DNA from: Collinsella sp.
GTDB taxonomy: Bacteria > Actinomycetota > Coriobacteriia > Coriobacteriales > Coriobacteriaceae
Length of the DNA: 55,776 nucleotides
Reading direction: 5' to 3'
Assembly: GCA_019419555.1 (NCBI GenBank)
Contig: DXZR01000009.1
Span: 13,465-69,240, forward strand
The notes under the pieces: model-generated
The model's input: only the letters and a program-made list of their open reading frames with translations
Told to the model about the DNA's origin: nothing
The model's database searches: none
Shown here: positions 16,654-25,054 of the stretch, piece by piece
Layout of the letters: each line of letters starts with the position of its first letter
Position numbering within the stretch: the stretch's first letter is position 1
Position numbers and translations under genes: made by a program

Positions 16654-16659
16654 CTTATA
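16654..16659 (-). promoter_or_regulatory. Possible -10 element for the ileS leader
   Basis: TATAAG on the minus strand lies 7 nt before the start of Stem I, the right distance for a transcription start there. A good -35 at 16-18 nt was not identified. Confidence 0.35.
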
Positions 16660-16795
16660 CGGTGTATGCTAGCACGTTCCGCGTCGGCAAAAAACCCTCA
16701 ACACTGGTTTTATACGTTCGAAATTTCTCGCTATTACAAGCCTTCACTAGGAGCAAAATACCTGAAAGCACTTTATCGAACGAAAGAAGGCTGCT

Positions 16796-17884
16796 ATGCG
16801 CACAATTGGAATGAGCGACTACACCGTTGGCGAGGATTGCTTTACCAAGCTGCCAACTGCACTGGCGGAGTACGGCGCGAAGAAAGTCGCCATCATTGGC
16901 GGCAAGCGAGCCCTGGCTGCGGCGCTGCCGGGAATCGAGGCGGCACTTGAAGGTACCGATGTCGAGGTCCTGGAGACGCGCGTCTACGGTACCAACAGTA
17001 CGCGTGCCAATATCGCCAAGGTCGTAAACTCCCCCGCCTGCCAGGAAGCCGACGTGCTCATTGCTTGCGGCGGCGGCAAGGCGCTCGATACCGTCAAGAC
17101 GGCGGCCATCGAGCTCAAGAAGATCGTCTTTACCGTGCCGACGATCTGCTCCAACTGCTCCGCCGCGACCGCCATTGCCGTTGTCTACAACGACGACGGC
17201 TCGCTCGAGGGCTATTCGTACCCCAACCGCCCCGCGCACATCTTCATCAACCCCAAGATCATCGCCGAGGCGCCAGCAGAGTACTTCTGGGCCGGTGTAG
17301 GCGATGCCCTGTCCAAGCAGCCCGAGGTCGAGTACGCCACGAGCGCCGGTAATTTGGAGCACACCGCCGGTCTTGGCCTGGCACTCGCCCACACCTGCTC
17401 CGAGCCGCTGTTTACCTATGGTGTGCAGGGTCTTGAGGATGTGCGCCAGAATCTGTCGAGCGAGGCCGTCAAGCAGATCGCGCTCGACATCGTTGTCAAC
17501 ACGGGCTATGTCTCGAACCTGACCAACCAGAACGATTATTACTACAACTCGAGCGTGGCGCACGCGTTCTACAACGCCACCTGCAGCATTCCGCGTGAGG
17601 GCACCTACCTGCATGGCGAGGTCGTGAGCCTGGGCGTGCTGGTACTGTTTGCCTATACGGGCGATACCGAGAACCTTGAGCGCTACGCCGCCTTTAACAA
17701 GCAGATGGGGCTGCCCGTAACGCTTGAGCAGGTTGGCCTTACCGAGGCAGATATCCCGGCCCTGTGCGAATACGCGCACGCCACCAACGAGTGGAAGCAA
17801 GGCAACCCGGAGCCCTTCACCGACGAAAAGTTCGCCGCCGCCATCAAGGCCGCCAACGCCTACGGCCATTCTATCCTGGCCTAA
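16796..17884 (+). CDS. Iron-containing alcohol dehydrogenase, glycerol dehydrogenase (GldA)-like
   Basis: 362 residues, typical for GldA. The NAD-binding Gly motif reads GGGKALDTVK (near 91), preceded by VAIIGGKRAL. The metal ligands expected in the family are seen as GDALSK (Asp), SSVAHAFYN (His) and LHGEVVSLG (His). GldA oxidises glycerol to dihydroxyacetone with NAD, but relatives act on hydroxyacetone or other 1,2-diols, so the substrate is open. AGAAGG lies 5 nt before the ATG. The gene is divergent from ileS and its upstream region is shared with the T-box promoter region. It ends in a strong terminator and appears to be monocistronic. Confidence 0.88.
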   Translation: MRTIGMSDYTVGEDCFTKLPTALAEYGAKKVAIIGGKRALAAALPGIEAALEGTDVEVLETRVYGTNSTRANIAKVVNSPACQEADVLIACGGGKALDTVKTAAIELKKIVFTVPTICSNCSAATAIAVVYNDDGSLEGYSYPNRPAHIFINPKIIAEAPAEYFWAGVGDALSKQPEVEYATSAGNLEHTAGLGLALAHTCSEPLFTYGVQGLEDVRQNLSSEAVKQIALDIVVNTGYVSNLTNQNDYYYNSSVAHAFYNATCSIPREGTYLHGEVVSLGVLVLFAYTGDTENLERYAAFNKQMGLPVTLEQVGLTEADIPALCEYAHATNEWKQGNPEPFTDEKFAAAIKAANAYGHSILA

Positions 17885-17890
17885 CCGACC

Positions 17891-17934
17891 AAAACCGCCA
17901 CAAAGGGGACAATACCTTTGTGGCGGTTTTTTAT
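17891..17934. terminator. Bidirectional terminator between gldA-like gene and DUF523 gene
   Basis: A perfect 16-bp stem, AAAACCGCCACAAAGG and its complement, with an 8-nt loop. It is followed by a T-run on the plus strand and, read in reverse, by TTTT from the opposite arm. The last codon and stop of the DUF523 gene lie within its 3' tail. Confidence 0.88.
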
Positions 17935-18386
17935 TGCCGTAACATGCTCGAGTCGAACTCGCTAGCCGGGATAACGCGGTAGCCGTGGCGCAGGAGCAGG
18001 TCAACGAAGACACCGTTACCTGTTGTGAGCGTGCCGCTGAAGGATCCGTCGTAGATATGGCCCACGCCGCACGACGGACTGCGATCCTGCAAAATGCACG
18101 CAACGATCTCGGACGGGCCGCCCGCCTGCTCGCACATGTCGAGCGCACGTTGAGCGCCCAGGCGAAACTCGCGATCGACCGAGGTACCCTCGCAGGTACG
18201 GACCTCGCCGTTCACAATCTCGGACGGCCTGCGCGGCGTGGGCAGGCCGCCAAAGACCTCAGGGCACACCAAGAGGACCTCAGTCCCTGTACGCTCGCAG
18301 GCCTCGACCAACTCGCGACGATAGTTGTCAAGCCCGTTATACTTGCAGCTCTCGCCCATCAAGCAGGCGCTCACCACGATCTTCAT
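17931..18386 (-). CDS. DUF523 family protein
   Basis: 151 residues. Conserved Cys blocks are those of DUF523: VSACLMGESCKYNG at the N-terminus, LVCPEVFGGLPTPR, and CILQDRSPSCGVG with FSGTLTTGNGV. The paired Cys motifs suggest metal or iron-sulphur binding; the biochemical role of the family is not established to my knowledge. The ATG at 18384-18386 is chosen because AGAGGGA lies 5 nt upstream, whereas the ATG at 18390-18392 abuts it. Confidence 0.85.
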   Translation of the reverse strand: MKIVVSACLMGESCKYNGLDNYRRELVEACERTGTEVLLVCPEVFGGLPTPRRPSEIVNGEVRTCEGTSVDREFRLGAQRALDMCEQAGGPSEIVACILQDRSPSCGVGHIYDGSFSGTLTTGNGVFVDLLLRHGYRVIPASEFDSSMLRQ

Positions 18387-18467
18387 TTCCATCCCTCTCA
18401 AGCAAAACGCCCCATTTGAGAAAGCTGCTCAAATGGGGCGTCGGCGTTTACTGGCTCGACCGCGGCG

Positions 18468-20360
18468 TTACTGTTGTTTGGGCATCAGCGGATTCTCGCG
18501 CGTGAGGAGGTTCATGAACTCCTCACCCGTGATGGTCTCCTTCTTGTACAGATAACGAGCCAGCTCATGGAGCTTGAACTTGTTTTCCTTGAGGATCTGC
18601 AGGGCGCGATCGTGCGCGTCCTCGATCAGCTTAGCGACAATCGCGTCCACACGCTCGGCCGTACCAGGGGCGCAGGTGAGCGACGTGTCCTGATTGAGAT
18701 ACGCGTTCTGCACGGTACCGAGCGCCATCATGCCAAACTCGTCGGACATACCAAAGCGCGTCACCATGTTACGGGCAAGCTTGGTGGCCTGTTCGATATC
18801 GTTGGCGGCACCGGTCGTCATCTCGCCAAAGATGAGTTCCTCGGCCGCACGGCCGCCGCAGTAGACGGCGAGCTTGTCCAAGACCTCCTGGCGTGTCGTC
18901 AGGAAGCGCTCGTCCTCCTCGACCTGCATGGTATAGCCAAGAGCACCGCTCGTGCGCGGCACGATGGTTATCTTGGTAACCGGCGCGGAACCCTTTTGGC
19001 GGGCAGCGACGATAGCATGGCCGATCTCGTGGTAGGAAACGACCTGCTTCTCGTGGTCGGAAAGCACCGTGGACTTACGCTGTTGGCCGGCAATGACGAC
19101 CTCCACCGACTCCTCGAAGTCGTCCTGGGTTGCACGCTTGCGACCCTCGCGAACGGCGCGCAGGGCGCCCTCGTTGATGATATTGGCCAGGTCGGCGCCC
19201 GAGGCACCGGGCGTGGCGCGGGCAATCGCGGTCAGATCGATCGGCGGCTCGGTCTTCACACTCTTGGCGTGAAGCTCGAGGATGTTCTTACGGCCGGTCA
19301 GATCGGGCAACTCGACGGGGATGCGGCGGTCAAAACGACCGGGGCGCAGCAGCGCCGGATCGAGACTGTCGGGGCGATTGGTTGCGGCAAGGACAACGAT
19401 ACCCTTGTGGTTATCGAAGCCATCCATCTCGGTCAGCAACTGATTGAGCGTCTGCTCACGCTCGTCGTTGCCGCTAAAACCGCCGCCATCGCGCTTCTTA
19501 CCGATGGTATCGATCTCGTCGATAAACACGATGCACGGGGCCTTTTCCTTGGCCTGCTTAAAAAGGTCACGCACCTTGGCGGCGCCACGGCCGACGAACA
19601 TCTCGACGAACTCAGAACCCGAAATGCTAAAGAACGGAACACCAGCCTCGCCGGCAACAGCCTTGGCTAGCAGGGTCTTACCGGTACCCGGAGGGCCAAC
19701 AAGGAGAGCACCGCGCGGCAGCTTGGCGCCAATCTCCTCGTAGCGCTGCGGCTTCTCCAGAAAGTCGACGACCTCCTTGAGGGACTCCTTGGCCTCTTCC
19801 TGGCCGGCGACGTCCTTAAAGGTCACGCCCACGTCCTTGGAGGCGATCACGCGCGCGCCGGACTTACCCAGTCCGCCGCCGCCAAAACCGCCGCCGCCAA
19901 AGTTCATCGACGGGCCGTCATCGCCCATAGCCTTCTTCATGCGGCGGTTGAGCCACCAACCGATGAGGAAGAAAATCGCCATGGGAAGAATGAGCGTGAG
20001 CAGGTAGTAGGTCATCAAACCCGAGTTTTTATCGGGAACGACCGACTCCAGCGAAGCGCCAGACTCAAGCACGCGATCGGTAAAGCCCGCATCGTTCGGC
20101 ACACCGGTCGTCTTATAGGCGATGTTCTCGTCCTCGCCCTTCTTGGTGTAATAAATCGAGTAATCGTCCGTGTTGTACTCGACCTTGTCGACACTCTTCT
20201 TATCGAGCGCTTTGACAAACGTCGAGTAATCGGTCTTCGTAATCTGCTGCGTGTGACCGATGTTAGGGAACAGAACGGTCGAGAGCACGAGGTAGACGAC
20301 GAAGGCGATGAGCACGTAGAGGATCATATTCCGTCTACGCTTGTTGTCATCCATCTCCAT
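18468..20360 (-). CDS. ftsH: ATP-dependent zinc metalloprotease FtsH
   Basis: About 630 residues. A membrane helix near residues 12-32 is followed by an extracytoplasmic domain, then a second helix (LLTLILPMAIFFLIGWWL) and a Gly-rich linker (FGGGGFGGGGLGKSG). The AAA module has GPPGTGKTLLAKA, IVFIDEIDTIGKKR and RPGRFDRRI. The protease has HEIGH. FtsH degrades misassembled membrane proteins and short-lived regulators. The start is either ATG 20358-20360 (GGAG 9 nt upstream) or ATG 20373-20375, which lacks a ribosome site. It is divergent from the broken adenosyltransferase gene. Confidence 0.97.
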   Translation of the reverse strand: MEMDDNKRRRNMILYVLIAFVVYLVLSTVLFPNIGHTQQITKTDYSTFVKALDKKSVDKVEYNTDDYSIYYTKKGEDENIAYKTTGVPNDAGFTDRVLESGASLESVVPDKNSGLMTYYLLTLILPMAIFFLIGWWLNRRMKKAMGDDGPSMNFGGGGFGGGGLGKSGARVIASKDVGVTFKDVAGQEEAKESLKEVVDFLEKPQRYEEIGAKLPRGALLVGPPGTGKTLLAKAVAGEAGVPFFSISGSEFVEMFVGRGAAKVRDLFKQAKEKAPCIVFIDEIDTIGKKRDGGGFSGNDEREQTLNQLLTEMDGFDNHKGIVVLAATNRPDSLDPALLRPGRFDRRIPVELPDLTGRKNILELHAKSVKTEPPIDLTAIARATPGASGADLANIINEGALRAVREGRKRATQDDFEESVEVVIAGQQRKSTVLSDHEKQVVSYHEIGHAIVAARQKGSAPVTKITIVPRTSGALGYTMQVEEDERFLTTRQEVLDKLAVYCGGRAAEELIFGEMTTGAANDIEQATKLARNMVTRFGMSDEFGMMALGTVQNAYLNQDTSLTCAPGTAERVDAIVAKLIEDAHDRALQILKENKFKLHELARYLYKKETITGEEFMNLLTRENPLMPKQQ

Positions 20361-20452
20361 CTGCTTGAACTCCATCTACTGGGGTTGATAATGCTAACTA
20401 GAATACCCAACCCGGCCGGCGATAAACCGACGCCGGGCACGAAAGGACAGAG

Positions 20453-20938
20453 ATGGCATCACTGTAAGTCGGCAAGGTTCAAATCTATACAGGCGACGGC
20501 AAGGGCAAGACGACGGCTGCGCTGGGGCTCGCGCTGCGCGCGACGGGCTACGGACTCGACGTTCTTAGGCTGCAGTTTGCCAAGAAACTTCACTGCGCCG
20601 AGCATGATGCGGCGCCCCGTTTGGGTCTGCGCATCGTACAAGCCGACCGCGACACGCCCGAGGCCTGCGCGGCACAGATTCTGGAGCTAGCACGCGAGCA
20701 GATCTCGCAGGTCGATGTGCTCATCCTGGACGAACTCGGCGAAGCGATGCGCCGCGGCTTTGTAACGCGCAAGGATGTGGAGGGGCTGATCGCGCAGAAG
20801 CCCGCCACCACGGAGCTCGTGCTAACCGGCCGCGGCCTGCTGCCCCTCGCGAACCTCGCCGACCTTGTCACCGAAATGCGCCCCATCAAACACTACTTCG
20901 ACGAAGGACTCCTAGCCCGCCAAGGCATCGAATACTAG
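20453..20938 (+). pseudogene. cob(I)yrinic acid a,c-diamide adenosyltransferase-like gene with early in-frame stop
   Basis: An ATG at 20453 (AAAGGA 5 nt upstream) is followed after four codons by TAA at 20465-20467. The same frame then stays open for 156 codons and clearly encodes a BtuR/CobO P-loop protein: VQIYTGDGKGKTTAALGLAL (Walker A), LILDELGEAM (Walker B), ELVLTGRG, ADLVTEM, and the C-terminal KHYFDEGLLARQGIEY. No ATG, GTG or TTG lies between the stop and the P-loop; the next is a TTG at 20621, which would delete the ATP site. So either the gene is newly inactivated, uses a non-standard start, or the base is a sequencing error. Confidence 0.75.
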
Positions 20939-20964
20939 CCATTGGGGACGTCCCGAATGGCTAG
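20935..20964. repeat. 30-nt palindrome supplying both stop codons of two convergent genes
   Basis: CTAGCCATT and AATGGCTAG flank GGGGACGTCCCG, giving a near-perfect palindrome. The terminal CTAG on each side supplies the TAG stop of the adenosyltransferase-like gene (20936-20938) and of the MATE gene (20961-20963). It shares the TTGGGGACGT core with 13276-13331 and 41290-41339. Confidence 0.7.
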
Positions 20965-22310
20965 GCGGTGGCGCGGCCGAGCCAGTTGCCGCTGTGGTGG
21001 TAGATGGTGAACATCGTGGCCGTAATGAGCCACGTTACGGGGTAGACCAGCAGTAGATGCTCGAGCGACGGATCGAAGGGCATGATCGCAAACACCCAGA
21101 TCACCCTCAAGACAACGGTGCCAAAGATGGTGAGCATCATAGGCTGCAAACTCACGCCGGCGCCGCGGATGGAACCCGAGGCGTTCTCGATAATCGAGAA
21201 AATCGCATAGAACGGCGCAATGAAATGGAGGATAGTCGTGGTGTACGCCGAAATCAAAGCATCGTCGACAAACAAACGCGACAGCGGGCCCGAGAACACC
21301 AGCAGCACGGCAGACAGGCCACCAATGAGCATAAACGACAGCACGAGCGACGTATGGTAGCCCTTGCGCATGCGCTCGTAGTTGCGCGCGCCAAAGTTCT
21401 GCGCCGAGAACGTAGTGATCGATACGCCGAGCGCCTCGGTCACCATCCAGATAATGCCATCCAGGCGCCCAGATAGACCCCAAGCAGTCGTGACATCGGC
21501 GCCAAACGAATTAACCGATACCTGGATCAGCACGTTCGAGATCGAATAGGCAGCCGATTGAAAACCGAGTGGCAGACCACACGAGATCATACTCTTGCAA
21601 ATACCGCGATCGATACCGAGCTTAGACAGCGAAAGACGCCATGCACCCGGAGCGCGCATCATGCGCAACACGATCATCGTTGCATTGGAGCAAATGGTCA
21701 GCGCCACCGCGATGCCGCAGCCCAGCGCCTCCATATGCAACACAGCGACAAAAATGATATCCAGCACCACGTTAACCAGGCAGCCAGAGGCAATGATCAC
21801 GGCGGGGCCGCGCGTGTCGCCCACGGCACGCAGCAGTGCGGTTCCCATATTAAGCAGCAGTGCCGCAACCATCGCGGCAAAATAACAGCGAGCATAGGCC
21901 ACGCCCTCGGCCAATAGTTCATGCGGCGTGTTCATAAGCACCAGCATGGGCTCAACGAACACTATGCCAAGAATCGAGAAAGCGATACCGCCCACCAGCG
22001 CGAGCGTCATGGCTGTATGGACCGAACGACTCAGTCGCTCATCATCGTGCTGGCCAAAATACTGACCGGTAATGACCGCGCAGCCGGCGCCGACGCCAAC
22101 GCAAAAGCCAATGCAGAGCTCGGTGAGCACCATCGTGGCTTGAATGCCACCCAGCGCGAGCTTGCCGCCAAACTGGCCAACGATATACGTACCGATAAGC
22201 GTGTAGGCCTGCTGAAAAAACGAACTAAAAAAGATGGGAACGCACAGCGACAGCAGCTGTTGCCAAATGACACCCTGCGTTACATCGATAGCCGTAGATT
22301 TCTTAGCCAC
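20961..22310 (-). CDS. MATE family multidrug/toxin efflux transporter
   Basis: 449 residues with about twelve membrane helices and the MATE hallmark segments: QQLLSLCVPIFFSSFFQQAY at helix 1, VGVGAGCAVITGQYFGQHD after helix 2, NMGTALLRAVGDTRGP in the fourth-to-fifth helix region, and TTFSAQNFGARNYERMRKG in the second half. Members export cationic drugs or metabolites using Na+ or H+ gradients; the substrate is unknown. The GTG at 22308-22310 is favoured over an upstream ATG because GGGGAGG lies 4 nt before it. Confidence 0.9.
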   Translation of the reverse strand: MAKKSTAIDVTQGVIWQQLLSLCVPIFFSSFFQQAYTLIGTYIVGQFGGKLALGGIQATMVLTELCIGFCVGVGAGCAVITGQYFGQHDDERLSRSVHTAMTLALVGGIAFSILGIVFVEPMLVLMNTPHELLAEGVAYARCYFAAMVAALLLNMGTALLRAVGDTRGPAVIIASGCLVNVVLDIIFVAVLHMEALGCGIAVALTICSNATMIVLRMMRAPGAWRLSLSKLGIDRGICKSMISCGLPLGFQSAAYSISNVLIQVSVNSFGADVTTAWGLSGRLDGIIWMVTEALGVSITTFSAQNFGARNYERMRKGYHTSLVLSFMLIGGLSAVLLVFSGPLSRLFVDDALISAYTTTILHFIAPFYAIFSIIENASGSIRGAGVSLQPMMLTIFGTVVLRVIWVFAIMPFDPSLEHLLLVYPVTWLITATMFTIYHHSGNWLGRATA

Positions 22311-22435
22311 ACGCCCTCCCCGCCAACTTATGTTAAACAACAAAACGGCAATTTAAGACCAAAGCAAATACCAGCTTAGCACTGACCGGCGTCGACCGAA
22401 ACACCCCGAATCAGAGCCCAGTGCAAAATATCTGC

Positions 22436-23350
22436 CTAGTGATACAAACCCGGCTGGTAGTGATACTCATTGCTCACGTGCGGGCACAGCTGCCAAAAGG
22501 CGACGGCGCTCGCCGCGGCCACGTTGAGCGAATCGACCCCGTGCGCCATCGGAATGCGCACCGCGTGGTCACAGCCGGCAATGGTCTTGGCGCCCAAGCC
22601 GGCACCCTCGGTGCCCATAAAAATCGCCAAGCGATCAATCTTCCGCAGTACAGGATCATCAAGCGAAACAGAGTCGTCCGTCAACGCCATAGCGGCACAC
22701 GAAAAACCGGCATCGTGCAACGCGCTCAGACCATCATGCGGCCACACACGAGCCTCGCTGCCAATGCGCGTCCACGGCACCTGAAACACGGTGCCCATGC
22801 TCACGCGGGCCGAGCGACGATACAGTGGATCGCAGCACGTCGGGCTGACCAAAATACCGTCAACGTTCAATGCGGCAGCCGAGCGGAAAATCGCGCCAAC
22901 ATTGGTGTGATCGACAATACCCTCAAGCACGCACACGCGCACCGGACGACCCCCCGCCGCCTCGACAACGCCGCCCAAGAACTCATCAACCGGAATCTGA
23001 CGCGGGCGACGGAACGCCGCCAGCGCGCCGCGCGTCACGTTAAAGCCCGTCAACTGCTCCATGAGCTCCATGGAGGCCACGAACACGGGAACCGGACCCG
23101 CTCCCTCGCGCACGACAAGCTGGTCAAACAGCGGCATCATCTGGTCGAGCCAGCGCTCGCCCAGAAGAAAGCTCACCGGCTCATATCCGGCGCGAACCGC
23201 ACGCTCGATGACCTTGGCACTCTCAGCGATAAAAATGCCCTTCTGCGGCTCCAGCACGCAGCGAAGCTCACGCTCGGTCAGTCGCACGTAGGCATCGAGC
23301 CGCTCGTCCTCGAGCGAATCAATTCGCAGAACCTCAACGGCATCAGTCAT
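22436..23350 (-). CDS. SpoU/TrmH-family RNA 2'-O-methyltransferase
   Basis: 304 residues. A SpoU substrate-binding-like N-terminus (FIAESAKVIERAVRAG) is followed by the knotted SPOUT domain with motif 1 NVGAIFRSAAAL, motif 2 FMGTEGAGLGA and motif 3 IPMAHGVDSLNVAAASAVA. It would methylate a ribose in rRNA or tRNA using S-adenosylmethionine; the exact target is not readable. The start ATG at 23348-23350 has a weak ribosome site. Confidence 0.88.
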   Translation of the reverse strand: MTDAVEVLRIDSLEDERLDAYVRLTERELRCVLEPQKGIFIAESAKVIERAVRAGYEPVSFLLGERWLDQMMPLFDQLVVREGAGPVPVFVASMELMEQLTGFNVTRGALAAFRRPRQIPVDEFLGGVVEAAGGRPVRVCVLEGIVDHTNVGAIFRSAAALNVDGILVSPTCCDPLYRRSARVSMGTVFQVPWTRIGSEARVWPHDGLSALHDAGFSCAAMALTDDSVSLDDPVLRKIDRLAIFMGTEGAGLGAKTIAGCDHAVRIPMAHGVDSLNVAAASAVAFWQLCPHVSNEYHYQPGLYH

Positions 23351-23459
23351 AGCAGCCAGCCCGCACCCTTCTTTACAGCACATCTATACCAAACGAGGCG
23401 ACGCTAAGCGCCGCCCCATGCATTCAATCAACCCGATGATACCGTTCACGCCAGACGAT

Positions 23460-23978
23460 TTACGCCTCGATGCGACGATACGTCACGAACTCATAATCGA
23501 CGCCCTCGTCACCCTCACCGGCGGCAATCGTCGCGACCCCGCTACGCTGCGCAATCTCCCACGCAGGATCGGCTTCCAAATCGGGAAAGTACGTATCCAC
23601 GACATGGACGCAGTGGTTATGCGTGACCTCGGCCTCGACGCAATACGGCAAAAAATGCCGATAGACATCGCCGCCACCGATCACCCAGGCAACGGGCTCA
23701 TCGGCAACCGCGGCGAGCGCCTCGTCGATACTATGCACCACGTCGATGCCCTCGGGGGCAAAGCTCTCGTCGCGGGTGAGCACGATATTGCGGCGGTTCT
23801 TGAGCGGACGCCCGCCGGGAAAACTCAGCAGGGTCTTGCGTCCCATGATAACCGGGCAGCCCTTGGTGCAGGCCACAAAATGGCGCATATCGGCGCGATT
23901 GGACACCACCATGTCGCCCTCGCACCCAATGCCCCAATCGTCACACACGGCGACGATAGCAGATAGCTTACACGTCAT
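23460..23978 (-). CDS. folA: Dihydrofolate reductase
   Basis: 172 residues. SAIVAVCDDWGIGCEGDMVV at the N-terminus, VIMGRKTLLSFPGGRPLKNR (NADPH site) and VIGGGDVYRHFLPY (GG-dinucleotide block) are the standard DHFR elements. It regenerates tetrahydrofolate, needed because ThyA oxidises methylene-THF. AGGTGG 5 nt before the ATG directly follows the thyA stop, so thyA and folA are co-transcribed. Confidence 0.95.
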   Translation of the reverse strand: MTCKLSAIVAVCDDWGIGCEGDMVVSNRADMRHFVACTKGCPVIMGRKTLLSFPGGRPLKNRRNIVLTRDESFAPEGIDVVHSIDEALAAVADEPVAWVIGGGDVYRHFLPYCVEAEVTHNHCVHVVDTYFPDLEADPAWEIAQRSGVATIAAGEGDEGVDYEFVTYRRIEA

Positions 23979-23987
23979 GAGCACCAC

Positions 23988-24836
23988 CTACACCGCAATG
24001 GGAATGTTCTTGACCTGCGGGCCGTGCTCATAGCCCTCGACGATCAGGTCATCGGTCGTAAACGCATAGAAGTCATGCACATCGGGGTTGAGCGTTACCT
24101 TGGGTGCCGCAAACTGCGGACGCTCGATAAGCTCGCGGACGATATCGACATGACGATCATAGATATGGGCGTCGGCGATCACGTGCAGCAGCTCACCGGG
24201 AATCATATCGACCGACTGCGCGACCATCATCAGCAAAATGGCGTACTGGCACACGTTCCAGTTGTTCGCGGCCAAAATGTCCTGGCTGCGCTGGTTGAGA
24301 ATCATGTTGAGCGTCGGCTTGTCGTCCTGAGGACGCTGCGTCACGTTATAGGTCACGCTATAGGCGCACGGATAAAGGTGCATCTCGGACAGATCGCTAA
24401 ACACGTACGTATTGGTCATAATGCGGCGACTATACGGCGTGTGCTTAAGGTCGTACAGCACACGGTCCATCTGGTCGAAGTCGCCCTCGGCGTAATGGCT
24501 CTTCTGACCAATCTGATAGCCGTAGGCTTTACCGATGGAACCGGTCTCATCGGCCCACTCATCCCAGATATGGCTGTTGAGATCATGCACGTTATTGGAC
24601 TTCTTTTGATAGATCCACAGAATCTCGTCCATGGCAGACTTAAGCGCCGTACGACGCAGGGTGAGCGCGGGGAACTCCTCGCGCAGATCATAGCGCGCCG
24701 TGACACCAAAGTTTTTAATGGTATAGGCAGGGGTGCCGTCCTCCCACACCGGACGGACCTTTTGGCCCTCGGTGGTGGTGCCATGGTCCAAGATATCGCG
24801 GCACATGGTTACAAACTGCTGATCAGCTTTGCTCAT
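23988..24836 (-). CDS. thyA: Thymidylate synthase (ThyA)
   Basis: 282 residues from the ATG at 24834-24836, with AGGAGGG 4 nt upstream. Substrate and folate blocks are present: FGVTARYDLREEFPALTLRR, SRRIMTN, the catalytic Cys in HLYPCAYSVTYNV, NMILNQRSQDILAANNWNV and HIYDRHVD. The catalytic motif is the PCAY form rather than the common PPCH, as in some Firmicute ThyA proteins. It makes dTMP from dUMP with methylene-THF and is paired with folA downstream. Confidence 0.95.
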   Translation of the reverse strand: MSKADQQFVTMCRDILDHGTTTEGQKVRPVWEDGTPAYTIKNFGVTARYDLREEFPALTLRRTALKSAMDEILWIYQKKSNNVHDLNSHIWDEWADETGSIGKAYGYQIGQKSHYAEGDFDQMDRVLYDLKHTPYSRRIMTNTYVFSDLSEMHLYPCAYSVTYNVTQRPQDDKPTLNMILNQRSQDILAANNWNVCQYAILLMMVAQSVDMIPGELLHVIADAHIYDRHVDIVRELIERPQFAAPKVTLNPDVHDFYAFTTDDLIVEGYEHGPQVKNIPIAV

Positions 24837-24870
24837 TGACCCTCCTGTCAGTCGCCTATAAGCGAGATTT

Positions 24871-24898
24871 ATTGTAGCCCAGGCGCGCGAGTGTCGAA
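24871..24898 (-). promoter_or_regulatory. Candidate thyA-folA promoter
   Basis: On the minus strand TTCGAC (24893-24898) and TACAAT (24871-24876) are 16 nt apart, 35 nt upstream of the thyA start. The -35 lies inside a short inverted repeat GTGTC-GAATTG-GACAC (24891-24906) that could be an operator. Confidence 0.5.
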
Positions 24899-24975
24899 TT
24901 GGACACTTAGTCCGGCACACGCAATGCACGGCAGCGCGGCTCCGCATGCGGCAACGAGGCATCTTAGCCTTTTTC

Positions 24976-25040
24976 TGACATATGACAGAAATGCCTTGCG
25001 CCCAACGACTAACGCGTTATCCTATTGTTGACATATGTCA
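24976..25040 (+). promoter_or_regulatory. Promoter with two flanking TGACATATGTCA-type operators
   Basis: TTGCGC (24996-25001) and TATCCT (25018-25023) are 16 nt apart. The perfect palindrome TGACATATGTCA lies at 25029-25040, over the expected transcription start, and TGACATATGACA (one mismatch) at 24976-24987, upstream of the -35. Their centres are 53 bp apart, close to five helical turns, which suits cooperative binding or a small loop. The natural candidate to bind them is the DUF134 helix-turn-helix protein encoded next. Confidence 0.6.
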
Positions 25041-25054
25041 GATAAGGAGTGTGC

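Noticed and set aside
20621..20938. TTG start as the true beginning of the adenosyltransferase gene
   Set aside because: It would delete the P-loop and first strand, which are encoded in the same frame upstream, so the disrupted full-length reading is preferred.
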